This document shows, piece after piece, positions 42,856-53,497 of a DNA stretch of 64,000 nucleotides (position 1 is the first letter of the stretch; each line of letters begins with the position of its first letter). The position numbers and the translations under genes are program-made. This stretch comes from Anastatus disparis. Lineage: Eukaryota > Arthropoda > Insecta > Hymenoptera > Eupelmidae. The notes below the pieces were generated by a model. It was not told the DNA's origin, searched no databases, and was given only the letters and a program-made list of their open reading frames with translations. The DNA lies in the NCBI GenBank assembly GCA_017163975.1, contig JAFFSR010000309.1, positions 2,619,001 through 2,683,000 of the forward strand, read 5' to 3'.

Positions 42856-44271
42856 TTGTCACAGAACACAGTGTACATATCAATGTACACTCCGAGACCA
42901 AGTGAAAATTTAACAGTTAATTTGTCAGAGAAAGAAATGAGGGAATTGAAAGAAAAATACAAAAGAGGCGCGTCTCAGGGTTTCGAATTACCAAAAGAAT
43001 CATTAAATATTACGAAAGAAAGAAACATAGTAAGTAACGGTACGCTCCCACGGAATGAAAGCGAAACCGAGACTCAAAAATCGAAATCAGCGGAAAGCCC
43101 AAAAACCAACGAAACGTGATTAACGTACGCGAACCAGGGCCCGAACCAGTTAGGTTATCCTTCGATACCATACAATTACACGAGTTTTCCGCAACAAATT
43201 CCACAACTATGGAATTATATGATACCAACTCAAGTTAATCTAAATTTTCTAATAAACTCACCGATAAATACTAATTACGCATTAAATACGCAACAAATAA
43301 ATCCTATGTTAACCTTTAGAGGGCCAGAATACGCCTCTAGGCGTAAGGGGTCTGACTCACCAACATCGCAACTTAGTTTGGCTCTAACTCAGGGACCTTA
43401 GACCACATTCCTATAGAAAAATTCGATTTTCAAATTTTTCAAAACTCCGGCCCTCTAAAGGTTAAGTATGCAAGGCGCAAATTTTTAGAATATACCTCAA
43501 TTATCGTTACATCAAGCGATAAGGCAAATACCATATTTTGATGGAAGCGTAGATAAATTACCCCTATTTTGCTCTGTGTTAAGGAACATAGTAAGTAGTT
43601 TTGGGCCAGGTTGTCAAATTTTTATTATATACGAGTTAGCAACGAAACTCACGGGAAAAGTGGCAGACATTTTTACAGCGCGATTAATGCAATATGAGTC
43701 TATCGAAGCGCTGATAAAAGACTTAGAGGTGCAATATAATAATATAATGGTGATGGAGGAATTATCAACGCAGTTAAAAATAATTACGCAACAACAAGGA
43801 GAATCGGCAGCAGATTTCTGGGCGCAGATGCGAGCTTTATTGAATAGGCTATTAGTGATTTACGACACGGTGCCCATGTTAAACCTACAAGATCGTATAG
43901 CAAGGAAGCAGTTAATAGAGAGAAATGCGTTACAATATTATTTGTTTAGACTAACTTCACCCTTAGACGTGCAAGTGCGCTGCGAAAAACCTCTAACGTT
44001 AAGAAAGGCTATACGGCTGGCAGCAGATTATGAAAATAAGCATAGAACGCGGCTTTTTGCGCAAATGCAATATTCGTTTATAAACAGTTTGCAACCCATA
44101 AGTTCTATAGCACAAAACATGCAAGCCTGCTCATTATTAACACAGCCAAACGTCAATAATATAATGCAATTAACGCAAAATCAACATCAGGCATTAGATA
44201 CAAATAAAGTGCACGAAACACAAATAAAAGCTATGCAAGTCATACCTGTAAAAATAAAACAGACCCAGTGA
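42856..44271 (+). pseudogene. gag: Ty3-type Gag
   Basis: One frame begins near 42856 (MYTPRPSENLTVN at 42880 is a good start) and ends at TGA 44269-44271. Stops occur at TGA 43117-43119 and, inside the inserted TTAA MITE, at 43399-43401. The C-terminal 230 residues show a retrotransposon capsid-like pattern: the GxADFWAQMRALLNRL segment (reading SAADFWAQM), LEVQYNNIMVMEEL and LRKAIRLAADYENKHR. The N-terminal part is Pro/Gln/Asn-rich. Capsid assembly would be its role. The MITE's net insertion of 153 bp keeps the frame. Confidence 0.75.
43309..43465. mobile_element. TTAA-flanked MITE inside gag
   Basis: TTAA at 43309-43312 and 43462-43465 flank inverted ends CCTTTAGAGGGCC / GGCCCTCTAAAGG. Length is 157 bp including both TTAA. 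The C-C-T-T start and TTAA site fit piggyBac-like MITEs. Confidence 0.75.
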
Positions 44272-44830
44272 CCATGAAATGCAGTTATTGCAATAAGGAA
44301 GGTCAATGGAAAGGCGCTTGTACTAAGAAAAAGTACGATAAAATACCTATTGCGATAAAATGGGACACGTGACGGCACATTGTTTAATAATGAGGAATGA
44401 TGCTGAAATCGGTATCATTCATGTACAAAATAAAAATACTTCGCGAAATAATAATAAAAATGAAAATAAATCAAATAATAATATTGGAAACGAAAATAAT
44501 AGAAATGCAGCGCGTAATAACTACAATAAAAAAAATTTCAATAATAATAATAATTATAACAATGGAAATGCTAATAATAATTACAGAAATGGTTATAGCA
44601 GATTGAACAATGGGTTCAATAGAAACAGAAACTATGACTCACGTAATAATGAATATAATTATAATACTTGAGGACCGCCGCGTTATAATAATAATACAAA
44701 TGATGATAATAGAAACGATATGGGTTTTAATAGAAATCGAAGTAGAAATAACCTCAGGCACCGGGCAGGAATTAATTAGCAATGACCAAAATTTATTGAT
44801 TAGTAATAATAAGCATGTGAAAAATTAGGC
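44272..44830 (+). pseudogene. Nucleocapsid-like region with CCHC knuckles
   Basis: Two knuckles are visible in a different frame from gag. The first, CSYCNKEGQWKGAC (44280-44320), has Gln where His is expected. The second, CDKMGHVTAHC (44350-44386), is complete. A long Asn-rich stretch follows to about 44830 and is open in more than one frame because of its AAT repeats. It would bind RNA. The frame change from gag is either decay or a former frameshift signal. Confidence 0.6.
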
Positions 44831-44841
44831 GCACAATAAAC

Positions 44842-45783
44842 ATGAAACTCGCGTGCGCAGGGCGTAACCCGCCTATCGTTAAGCTGGAGAGTCGGGATTT
44901 AAAAAAAAATAGTGCAAGATTTTACGTTGATTCAGGAGCAGATGTCTCCGTTATAAAGGCCCAATGTATGAATGAAAATACATTTATAGATACGCAGCAT
45001 ATTTTAGAGATTAAAGGCGTCGTTCCAGGGGAAATGTACACATTAGGAAGAGCAGATATGACTCTTCAAGGATTAAAATGTTGGGTACATATTGTCCCAG
45101 ATAGCTTTCCTGTAAAAACAGTCGGGCTTTTAGGCTGGGAAACTATTAATGAGCACGGCGGATACATAAATGCCGTACATAAAAGTATTGATTTTAAAAA
45201 ATTATCAATCCTCTTTAAACAGATAGAAACGATAGAAATCCCTGCAAAAATGAGACGCGTTATAGCTGCGAAAGTTATAAATAATGATACAGAAGTAGGC
45301 TGGATGCCTCTTCAAAACTTAGGGCCAGGAATATTATTTGGAAATTTTATTGCAAGAAATGAAAATGGTAAAGCATATGCAATACGCATTAATACAAATC
45401 ATAAATATATTGAAATTCCGACTCCAGAAATAGAAATTTTACCATGCGAGGTTATTAAAGAAGATAATAATTTTTATGCCGGTGAGGACGGCAACAACGA
45501 AGAAAACAAAGTTTCAAGTTGCAAAAGAATTAGACGCGCAATATCGGAGTACGCGCAACAGAATTTAAGCAAAGAAAATGCTGACACAGAAATGAAATTC
45601 ATAAAAAAGTGCGTGGCAAATAAAAGTCCAAACGAAATAGAAAAAAGAGTTGAAAAAATAATGAGTATTTTAGATTTGGAAGAATTAAACAAAGAAGAAA
45701 AAATGCACGTCAGAGAGTTGATATCCGAGAACCCCTTCGTTTTCGGTCTAGACGATGAGTTGCTCCCAGCAACAAATATTTAA
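44842..45783 (+). CDS. Ty3 aspartic protease and N-terminal pol segment
   Basis: A 313-residue open stretch holds the retropepsin motif FYVDSGADVSVI at residues 27-38, and GLLGWETIN as a likely flap-distal strand, where the family usually reads ILGRD. The remainder (residues 120-313) is a charged linker leading to RT. It ends at TAA 45781-45783, 9 bp before the next open stretch, which is in the same frame, so this is probably one pol frame with a nonsense codon. Confidence 0.75.
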   Translation: MKLACAGRNPPIVKLESRDLKKNSARFYVDSGADVSVIKAQCMNENTFIDTQHILEIKGVVPGEMYTLGRADMTLQGLKCWVHIVPDSFPVKTVGLLGWETINEHGGYINAVHKSIDFKKLSILFKQIETIEIPAKMRRVIAAKVINNDTEVGWMPLQNLGPGILFGNFIARNENGKAYAIRINTNHKYIEIPTPEIEILPCEVIKEDNNFYAGEDGNNEENKVSSCKRIRRAISEYAQQNLSKENADTEMKFIKKCVANKSPNEIEKRVEKIMSILDLEELNKEEKMHVRELISENPFVFGLDDELLPATNI

Positions 45784-45792
45784 ACACATAAA

Positions 45793-47470
45793 ATGAAAAC
45801 GACTCGTCAGGAGCCAATACGTGTGAAACCATGCAGATATCCGATAGCCTTAAAAAATATTATGCAGCAAGAAATTGACAAGCTACTAGAAAAAAATATT
45901 ATAGAACCGTCGACGTCAAGTTACTCCAGTCCAGCGTGGATCGTTAACAAAAAACCGGATCCACAGGGCCGGAAACGCCGGCGTCTAGTTACAGACTTTC
46001 GTCAGTTAAATGAAATCACGGTTGGTAGTTGCTACCCTATTAAAAAAAATCAGGTGATGAATCACCAGATTTATCAGGTGATTTATCATGCCAAAACATC
46101 ATGTAACGATTTTGTTGGTCTTTACACATTTTGAACAATGCTTAGTCAATTTAGAACAATTTTCGAAAATTTTGGAAAATTTTGAACTTAGAAAATTTTT
46201 TAGATAATTTAGTCTTAGAAAAAATGTTGACTAATTTTACAAAAAAACTTTAAAATTTTTCAAAAATTGTTCTAAATTGACTAAGCATGGTTTAAAACGT
46301 GTAAGAACCAAAAAAATCGATACATGATATTTTGGCATGATAAATCACCTAATAAATCAGGTGATTTGTCACCTGATTTTTTTCCACCAGGGTACCCACT
46401 ACCATTGACATGTAATATTTTAGAAAATCTTACCTCAGCAAATTATATCACAGCCGTAGATCTGAAAGACGGCTATTATCAAGTTGAATTGGATACCAGG
46501 GACGCGCATAAAACTGCTTTGACGGGACCATCAGGTACTTATCAATATAAAAGAATGGCTATTAGGTTATGTGAAGCACCCATGACCTTTAGCAGGGCAA
46601 TGGCTCTAGCTTTGCAGGGCTTGCTAGGTTCAGAGCTTGAAATTTACTTAGATGATGTGATTATACACGCCGAAAATTTAGAACAGCACGCTCTTCTTTT
46701 TAAAAGATTTTTGAAACGCATTGAGAAAGCTAATCTAACAATAGAACCAAAGACATGTCAATTTTTAAGACGCAAGGCGAAGGTATTAGGACATATAGTA
46801 GGAAAAAGGCTAATTGAAACGGACCCTAAATAGATAGAAGCAGTGCGTGATTATCCTATACCAACAAATAAAAAGAAAGTAAAATAATTTTTAGGCTTTG
46901 TTGGTTATTATCGTCGATTCATAAAAGATTTTGCAAGCATAGCAAGACCGTTACATAAATTAAGTTCAAAAAAAGAGAAATTTCTGTGGCTAGAAGAATA
47001 TCAAATAGCATTTGACACGTTACGTGAGAAGCTATGCGAAGAGCCTGTGCTGGCCGCGCCTAACTTAAGCGAGCCATTTATAGTAACAAGAGATGCGTCT
47101 GATTATGCAATAGACGCTATATTGAACCAAGGAAAAATCGGCGAAGATCGACCTTGTGTATATGCTTCAAGATGTCTCAAAGGAAGCGAACTTAGATATT
47201 CCGAAAACTACTGCCAACAATTCTTTGTCATATTCTGTATATGACAAAGAATTTTTGGCAGTAGTTTTCAGAAAAGAACAATTTCGGCCTTATGTATACG
47301 GTACAAAATTCACACTTGTTACAGATCATGAACCGTTAAAGCATTTTCATATAAGCACAAAGCCTGATTTAAGATTTAATAGATTAAGAGCAGCTTTACG
47401 AGGATTTATGTTTGATGTAGTGTATAGACCAGGAAGGAAAAATAATGCAGCCGACGCACTCTCTATAAAT
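45793..47470 (+). pseudogene. pol: Ty3 reverse transcriptase and RNase H
   Basis: RT begins with KPCRYPIALKNIMQQEIDKL and SSPAWIVNKK, continues after the MITE with TAVDLKDGYYQVEL (first catalytic Asp), a degraded GLCEAP-like box (RLCEAPMTF) and YLDDVIIHA (catalytic YxDD). The connection and RNase H follow: FLGFVGYYRRFIKDFASIARPL, TRDASDYAIDAIL, YDKEFLAVVF and VTDHEPLKHF, ending at RKNNAADALS near 47463. Stops are TAG 46831-46833 and TAA 46885-46887. A 33-bp inverted duplication near 47205-47270 shifts the frame by one. The active-site residues are mostly kept. Confidence 0.87.
46035..46392. mobile_element. Palindromic MITE copy 2, inside RT
   Basis: A 358-bp element ending CCACCAGGG, flanked by TA at 46033-46034 and 46393-46394. 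Its left end is slightly eroded (CCCTATTAAAAAAAATCAGG). It interrupts the RT gene between SCYP and LPLT codons. It is homologous to 8197-8569. Confidence 0.88.
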
Positions 47471-49378
47471 CCAGTAATTGCAGACGGTGAAGAAAATCCT
47501 GAATTACCACGCGCAGAAATGTATCAGTTGGCAGATAAGCAAGAAAAGCAAGATTCAAGCAGTAGTGTATGTGGACCGCCAGCAAGAATTTTTATCACAC
47601 GCGCGGTGCATAAGAAAGGTGAAAATAAAACAAAACACATGGATTCAAGTTCAGAAGATTCGGAAAATCCGAAAAAGAAAATTTTCATTCAAGACACAAG
47701 TGATGAAGCAGAAATCGAGAGTAATGCTGGTTCAGAGGAAAATTGGAATCATGCAAAAAGAAAGAAAGACCCTTGGAAAAGTTCAGCGTATAGAAGGAAA
47801 AAACAAAACAAAAAAGTATTAAAAACTCGCAAAACTCAAGCAGATAGGAAGAAAGAATTAATTCAGGCTGAGAACATAATAAGTCAAGCACAAGACGACG
47901 GTAAGCTCGCATATATGCGAAAAAGCACAAACATGCAAGAAGGAATTCTGGCAGCGAGTACACCAGTAGATAGACCGCATGCAGTGTAAGCAAGAAAAGA
48001 GCAGAGAACGAATGCAAGTGAACCAGCAAACAAAACATCAAAAATTGAGAATAAAGGTATATTGAAAAATACTAATAATGGCTACAATACAGACTCGTTA
48101 ATAGAAATATTGGAATATAAATCTAAAACTGAAAAACAGGAGAACTTAGAAAATACAAATCAAAATAAGGAAAGTAACAAAAAAAGTATATTAGAAAAGA
48201 TGCCGGAAATTTTAACAAAAGTGCGTGCTCGATTTTTAGTTGATGTGCAAGAACAAGAGATAAATGGTAGAGAAGGTGTACAAATAAATATTTGGGAAGA
48301 AACACCAGGAGAGGTAGCAGAAGCATTGAGAAGCAGCGCACCTCATAATGTGGTTAATCGAACAGACATTAATGAAAAAGAAAAATTTCGTTTACATATG
48401 CGAAAAAAATACTACCAGATAGTGCCAAGTATAAGCTCAGAAAAAGAGAAAGAGAAAAAATCGTTAAGAACTAACTCTGACGCTGAAATTATAAACAATG
48501 AGACAAACGGAGAATCATATTTTGAGGACGAGTTTAAAGTAAAAGACTCAAGTAAAAATTGAGAGAAAGAAATTATAAGTGTGAGTGGAAGCGAGAGAGA
48601 TAAGCATGACGTCAGTGAATCTGAGTCGCAAGACGAAAGCATATAGCAGGAAGAGAATGAGAGTGACGTAGAGGTAGATAAAAATGATTTAAATGAGACT
48701 GAGTCGCAAGACCCCGAAGAAGAAAAAGCTGACGAAGAAAATGAGCATATGAATATAATAGAAACATTACAAAACAACGACGAAAATGGACCAATAATTC
48801 GGAGTAATTCTTTTAATGATGGTGCAGGTGTATTCGAAGTATATGACGCAAGTGATGAATGTGCACAACACTGGTTAGATTTGATAAGGGATGACAATAT
48901 ACCGAAAGACGGTAATTGTTTTTTTCACTCAGTAATAATAGTATGTAATTTAGGAATGTCCGCAAATGAATTAACAGACATATTATTAGATGCAATATCA
49001 TTAGGTGGATGCGGAGATCCGCAAACAGTAGACGCTTTCTTAACATCACGTACAAGACATGCTGATGTAGATTGCGTATTTATATTTTTTTGCGAATTTA
49101 ATCAAAACACCTGCGTGCATTTTATAACAGATTATGATGAAACGCTATATTGTCATTTCAAGGCAAACAGTTCGAATAATTTTATTCATTTAGATTTAAA
49201 AGGAAGGCATTTTACGCCGTACCTTTATACGAGAAAAAATAATATAGTAAAAAGACATCAAAATAATAAAGAAAACGAAGGAAGTACAGCATCAAGCGAA
49301 AACGACAACGAACAACAGGATAATAATATAAACGAGCCAGGTACTCCTATTACACCTACGACAGACTTACTGGCGTAA
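47471..49378 (+). pseudogene. Acidic linker and OTU-type cysteine protease domain
   Basis: The RNase H frame continues without frameshift, through stops TAA 47987-47989, TGA 48560-48562 and TAG 48644-48646. It first encodes a Lys/Glu/Ser-rich linker, then a globular domain from about 48850. The latter has IPKDGNCFFHSV (Asp 48908-48910, Cys 48917-48919) and GRHFTPY near 49205, which match the Asp-Gly-x-Cys and C-terminal His boxes of OTU deubiquitinases. The usual integrase zinc finger and DDE core are not found anywhere in the interval. The domain could process ubiquitin conjugates or the polyprotein; this is inferred. Confidence 0.75.
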
Positions 49379-49678
49379 AGAAAAAAGAGTCAATCACATA
49401 AGATAAGTGATGCGCTCGAATGTTGCCTTGTAAAGAATGCAAGGCCACCGCGCGAAAAACCACCTTGGACGCTACTAGATAACGAATCCTCGGAACCATT
49501 GCAGAATCATGTTAAATTGAATACCAAAAATTTTCGAAAAAGCGAAAGCGTATATTTGCTTAAGCAAGAACAAAAAGGGAAACACAATGTTCAATACGGG
49601 GGGCCTTTTAAAATCGAAAAAATAAACCACGCGAAACATAATCTAATACTAAAAACGCGAATGGAATCAAACAGATAA
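49379..49678 (+). pseudogene. GPF/Y-like integrase C-terminal tail
   Basis: The same frame stays open after TAA 49376-49378 to TAA 49676-49678. It encodes ESVYLLKQEQKGKHNVQYGG-PFKIEKI followed by KHNLILKTR. The pattern V-x-L-L-K ... K ... GPF-x-I ... resembles the GPF/Y module that closes Ty3-type integrases. It implies either that an integrase core was lost or that OTU was inserted upstream of the tail. Confidence 0.55.
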
Positions 49679-50092
49679 AAGCAAACAAGTAACTATTATA
49701 ACATAAAACCTCTTTTCTTTTGAATGTATACAGTTAAAATTATTAAGATATAGTAAAAAGCTTTTATTTTTTTCTTTTTTCGCGGTCTTCGGACGAGGAA
49801 AAAGAAAAACGACGTATGGTCACTGCTTATTGGAAAAATAAATGGAAAATTTTTTTAAAAAAATTAGTAATATAATTGAAACCAAATGAAAATAATAAGA
49901 TATCCTTGAAGGCGCGACAGTTGAATAAAGTATTATGTTAGAATGTACAAAAATAAAGCGAACACCTAGTAAATACATTAAAAAAATAATAAATAAAAGT
50001 AAATATTAGTAAATAAGTATTCAAGTACACAGCAAAGCGTCAGACAGGATAGAGCTGTGAAAACATTTTAACTGACTGGAATAAATAATCAT
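49679..50092. other. Region after pol, no LTR recognised
   Basis: It contains AT-rich sequence with a purine-rich tract AAAAAGAAAAACGACG near 49798 that could be a polypurine tract. I did not find a matching repeat near 42 kb. Confidence 0.3.
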
Positions 50093-50481
50093 TTAAGAAG
50101 GGGCCGAACTATCTGCCTTTGTCTAATAGCGTTTTTCATCATTTATGTAAACACTATTCGGTATAACATGAAAAAAATAGCAGCCCCCGCTAGATATTAG
50201 TATAATAAGTAAATTTTGTAATAACAAACAAATTTTTTTATTGCGTAGTTTTTGAGTAATTAGAGACCTACCAAAAAAAGATAGGTTATATTCTAGATGG
50301 CTAGTAGGTCTCTAATTAGTCAAAAACTATGCGGTAAAAAATTTGATTGTTATTACAAAATTTATTAATTATACTAATATCTAGCGGGGGCTGCTATTTT
50401 TTTCTTCATATAAAGGATAGTGTTTATATAAATAATGAAAAACGCTATTAGGCAGAGACAGATAGTTCGGCCCCTTCTTAA
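50093..50481. mobile_element. TTAA-flanked palindromic element E5
   Basis: Exactly 389 bp including TTAA at both ends. Termini GAAGGGGCCGAACTATCTGC / CAGATAGTTCGGCCCCTTC. Arms contain ATAGCAGCCCCCGCTAGATA, AGTAATTAGAGACCTACxA-type words and complements, centred near 50287. The interior is unrelated to E1-E4, but TTGTCTAATAGCGTTTTTC matches their subterminal block. Confidence 0.9.
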
Positions 50482-52061
50482 TTAAGAAAAATTTGTAGCA
50501 AAAAATTAAAAATTAGTGAGAAAAAAAAACAAGTTACGCAACACAAATATTAAGAATTAGTATAAAATTAATTGCGAATCTCGCCTAAAGTTCCTTATGA
50601 ACGTTCCCTTATTCCTTACAGAAATAAAAATCCAATAAATAAACAAAAAAAAGTAATTAAATATGCGAGTTAAAAAAAAAAGAAGAAAGGAATTACAGAA
50701 AAAAAATAATAATGACGAGAAGATGATCTTCTTTATGTTGTGAAAGAAAAACAACATGATAATAAATTAATCAATAAAACATGCATGAAAAATTATAGAA
50801 ATAAAAATGAGAAAAGTGCAAAAAAAATAAGGCTGTTTAACACAGTAGACTGACACATGCATATAGCATCAAATTTCTCGAAAAAAAAGAAATTGAATAA
50901 TAAATAATTATATATTACCAATATACATGTTAAGAACTCAACAATGAACTAACATCCTGAAAAAAGATAGAATACTTACCTTATATAACTGAACTTATCC
51001 TAATGTTCATAGGAACCGAACGCGAGAGTTTCAACTATCAAACAGTTCATAAAAGAAAAAAAAACAATTGGAAATTTAATAATAAAAATTGAGTTAAGTA
51101 ACATCAAATATTTAAGATTAAAAATAAAATGAGAATATTGGAAGCAATGAAGAAATGTTAAAAAAAAGGCGAATTGTAAGTCAACCGCGGTTGAAACCGT
51201 GTCCGTATTCTGATTGACGTAGCACTTCCTTAAGAATAAATGTAAATAACAAAAACAATGAGATGAAAAGATAATAATCGTCAAAAAAACACATAGATTT
51301 AGTAAATAAATTTTGTAAGACGCAGCTTGAAGGATACATAGTATAATATTAATTAATCAGTGATAAATTTCATAGAAAAATTTTTATAATAAGGAAGGAG
51401 TAAATCAAAAATAATAGATAAATAACGGTTAATTTATTAAAAATATAGGGGGGACCCTTTTCTACTAATTAGTTAGTTTTTTTGTTTCAGATAAGTCATA
51501 CAATTTAAAAAAATCATGTAAACAATTTATCATAAAAGTTCAGCAAAAAAAAAATAATATCCACGTTCGAACCCCGAATCAAACCTAAACAAAAAAAGCA
51601 AAGAAGAATAAGAAGAGGATTCTTTAAATGAGTTTAAAACCAAAATAAATATTATCAAAAAAGTGTTGTAAAGACTACTCTTATCTGATCGAGTGCAACT
51701 TGATGCGCACGTGTATCTTCTAGAGACAAGAAAGAACTTTGTAGTCAAGAATATTGTATTAAGTGTTATTTTTAAATTAATTAAAACTTGTAAATTTTTA
51801 TAATATTTTTTTACATTCTCTATAAGATTGTATATAAAAATGTTTTATTTTAATCGCATAATATTTTTGAAAAAAAGAGAGAGCATAAGATTTGTATTTA
51901 GAATGAAAAAAATTATTGGAAAATAGATTAGAATAAGTTACGCTAACAACATATTCAGCACACCAAACATGAAAAAAAATAGAAAAAGCTAGAAAAAAAA
52001 TTGTAAAATAGTATAGTACCAATTACACATTAGGAATTTGATTTTAATTGTTTTTATTTTT
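50482..52061. other. A-rich region without genes
   Basis: Strongly A-rich top strand with no supported ORF. A GC-containing inverted word CAACCGCGGTTG lies at 51182-51193. Nothing else stands out. Confidence 0.4.
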
Positions 52062-52467
52062 TGTCATTTGTACGTTCTTGGCTTCGGGGGCCGAAGCCTC
52101 GCGGCCTCGGACGTGCAACGTACATTATATAGTACGTTAATATAATCTTTGTATAGAGGATATAATAAGGGAATAGCATAAAACTGGAAGTCGGAGAATA
52201 GCAACTCCGAACTTCCAAGCCAAAAGTCGCACGGTGCGCGAAGTGCTGAATCGGCACTTCGTCGCGGGCTACTTAAATCGTCGTTTTGGACGGCGACGAG
52301 CGTCAAATCATCGCCGGACGCGCTAGAACAAAGTCGTATCTAGTCTCTCTCTTATACTGTATTTGCTTTATAATAAATATCAGTCACTTATTACTCATTC
52401 TCTCTGTAATTTATTTTGCATCCTCACACTCCCCATAGGAGTGCGTATTAATAAATCCCACGTAACA
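52062..52467 (+). mobile_element. Candidate solo LTR
   Basis: The 406-bp block begins TGTCATTTGTACG and ends CCCACGTAACA. It contains a GGCTTCGGGGGCCGAAGCC hairpin, a TATA-like TATAATCTTTGTATAGAGG and an AATAAATATC polyadenylation word about 100 bp before its end. The composition is much more GC-rich than its flanks. No convincing target duplication is seen, so it could also be the 3' LTR of a lost element. Confidence 0.45.
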
Positions 52468-52484
52468 ATATTTATTTTATTATT

Positions 52485-52585
52485 CATTTATTTTTATTTT
52501 AAATTGACTGTAAAACCGATAGAAATATTCTTCAACTTATTTATTCTTCAGTCGACATAAGTATTGTTTTTAATTTTTATTTTAC
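52485..52585 (+). repeat. Penelope-like 3' UTR remnant
   Basis: TTTTAAATTGACTGTAAxACCGATAGAAATATTCT-type sequence ending TCGACATAAGTATTGTTTTT matches the reverse complement of 20920-21000. Confidence 0.75.
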
Positions 52586-53176
52586 TTAAAACAAGTTACA
52601 AACATAGAACAAATGCTTAACTAGAAACCATTAAATTTTAAAACTATACACTGCAGTCACTACGAGTTCCCAATTAACAAATTCAATAGTATGCATTTTG
52701 AAAATCGCGGTTATAACATATACATTACGGCTCATGAGTGGCGCTGTCAGAATGTCAGAATGCTTAGTCATTACAATACTTAAAAAATCAGATATTTATA
52801 AAGACAAGAATTGTAATGGTGAATCTAAATTTAAAAACATTTGTAAACTAGTATTTGCTTTACTAAGTTCGGCCATATCCAAATTTACCGTTGAGCACAT
52901 CTTTTGAATCGTCAATATAAAAAACAAAATACGCAGCAAACTGACAGTGCCAATAGTTGAATCAATATTGCATGTCCGGTACACACGAGGGGCTATTTAC
53001 TTAAAAAAAGGGGGTACAAGTAATTTCAGATTGCAAGTGATCTCAATCGATTTCTGGTAATCATTTTGTTGATTTCTGAATCATGAAAAAAAATGATTCC
53101 AATTTATTTAAATGATTTCAAGTGAATATAAAATCAATATTTTATTCATTCACGTAACTACCAAAGAATATTGTTA
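52586..53176. other. Unique-looking sequence, no gene
   Basis: Two small overlapping open frames on opposite strands near 52700-52980 lack any recognised motif. I regard them as chance. Confidence 0.35.
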
Positions 53177-53306
53177 TGGTCAATGTCCCAATTGCTACTA
53201 ACAAACCTATTACTAGCCACTCATTGTTAAAAATTTTTTTTCGTATCTAAATAACATTGAGCGGTTAGTAATAGATTCGTGAGTAGCGATTGGGACATTG
53301 ACCATA
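53177..53306. mobile_element. 130-bp foldback MITE with TA duplication
   Basis: TGGTCAATGTCCCAATTGCTA and its complement TAGCGATTGGGACATTGACCA are flanked by TA at 53175-53176 and 53307-53308. An inner inverted pair, AACAAACCTATTACTAxCC / GGTTAGTAATAGATTCGTG-like, extends the palindrome. Confidence 0.82.
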
Positions 53307-53361
53307 TAAGTGAATTTTTATAACTCATAAAGTACATTATAAATTCCCTACTGAAAAAAAT

Positions 53362-53497
53362 GACATGAGATCTTACGATTGAAAATGAAACAAGATCTCA
53401 TCGGAGAACTCATATGAGATCTCACATGAGATCTCGTATGAACTGAAATGAAATTTTTTTGGACACGAGATCTCACGTGAGATCTCATGTGCAAAAA
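53362..53497. repeat. Cluster of GAGATCTCA palindromes
   Basis: The motif (C)A(T/C)GAGATCTCA(C/T) or close variants occurs about seven times in 135 bp, including CATGAGATCTCG and ACGTGAGATCTCATG. The outer parts form an inverted pair (AAAAAATGACATGAGATC / GATCTCATGTGCAAAAAAA). Confidence 0.75.

Larger units (their letters stand above)
42030..49678 (+). mobile_element. Degenerate Ty3-type retrotransposon with OTU domain
   Basis: A leader of about 800 bp (42030-42855) is followed by gag, zinc knuckles, aspartic protease, RT, RNase H, a long acidic linker, an OTU-type domain and a GPF/Y-like tail. I could not find matching LTRs; the 5' side is cut by the Penelope fragment. Two MITEs (43309-43465, 46035-46392), a small inverted duplication near 47250 and at least seven in-frame stops inactivate it. 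Confidence 0.8.

Noticed and set aside
44397..44828. Two alternative Ile/Asn-rich frames
   Set aside because: They are out-of-phase readings of the Asn-rich nucleocapsid region.
42030..52467. 52062-52467 as the 3' LTR of the Ty3 element
   Set aside because: No matching LTR was found near 42 kb, and about 2.4 kb without pol homology separates it from the end of pol; kept only as a candidate solo LTR.
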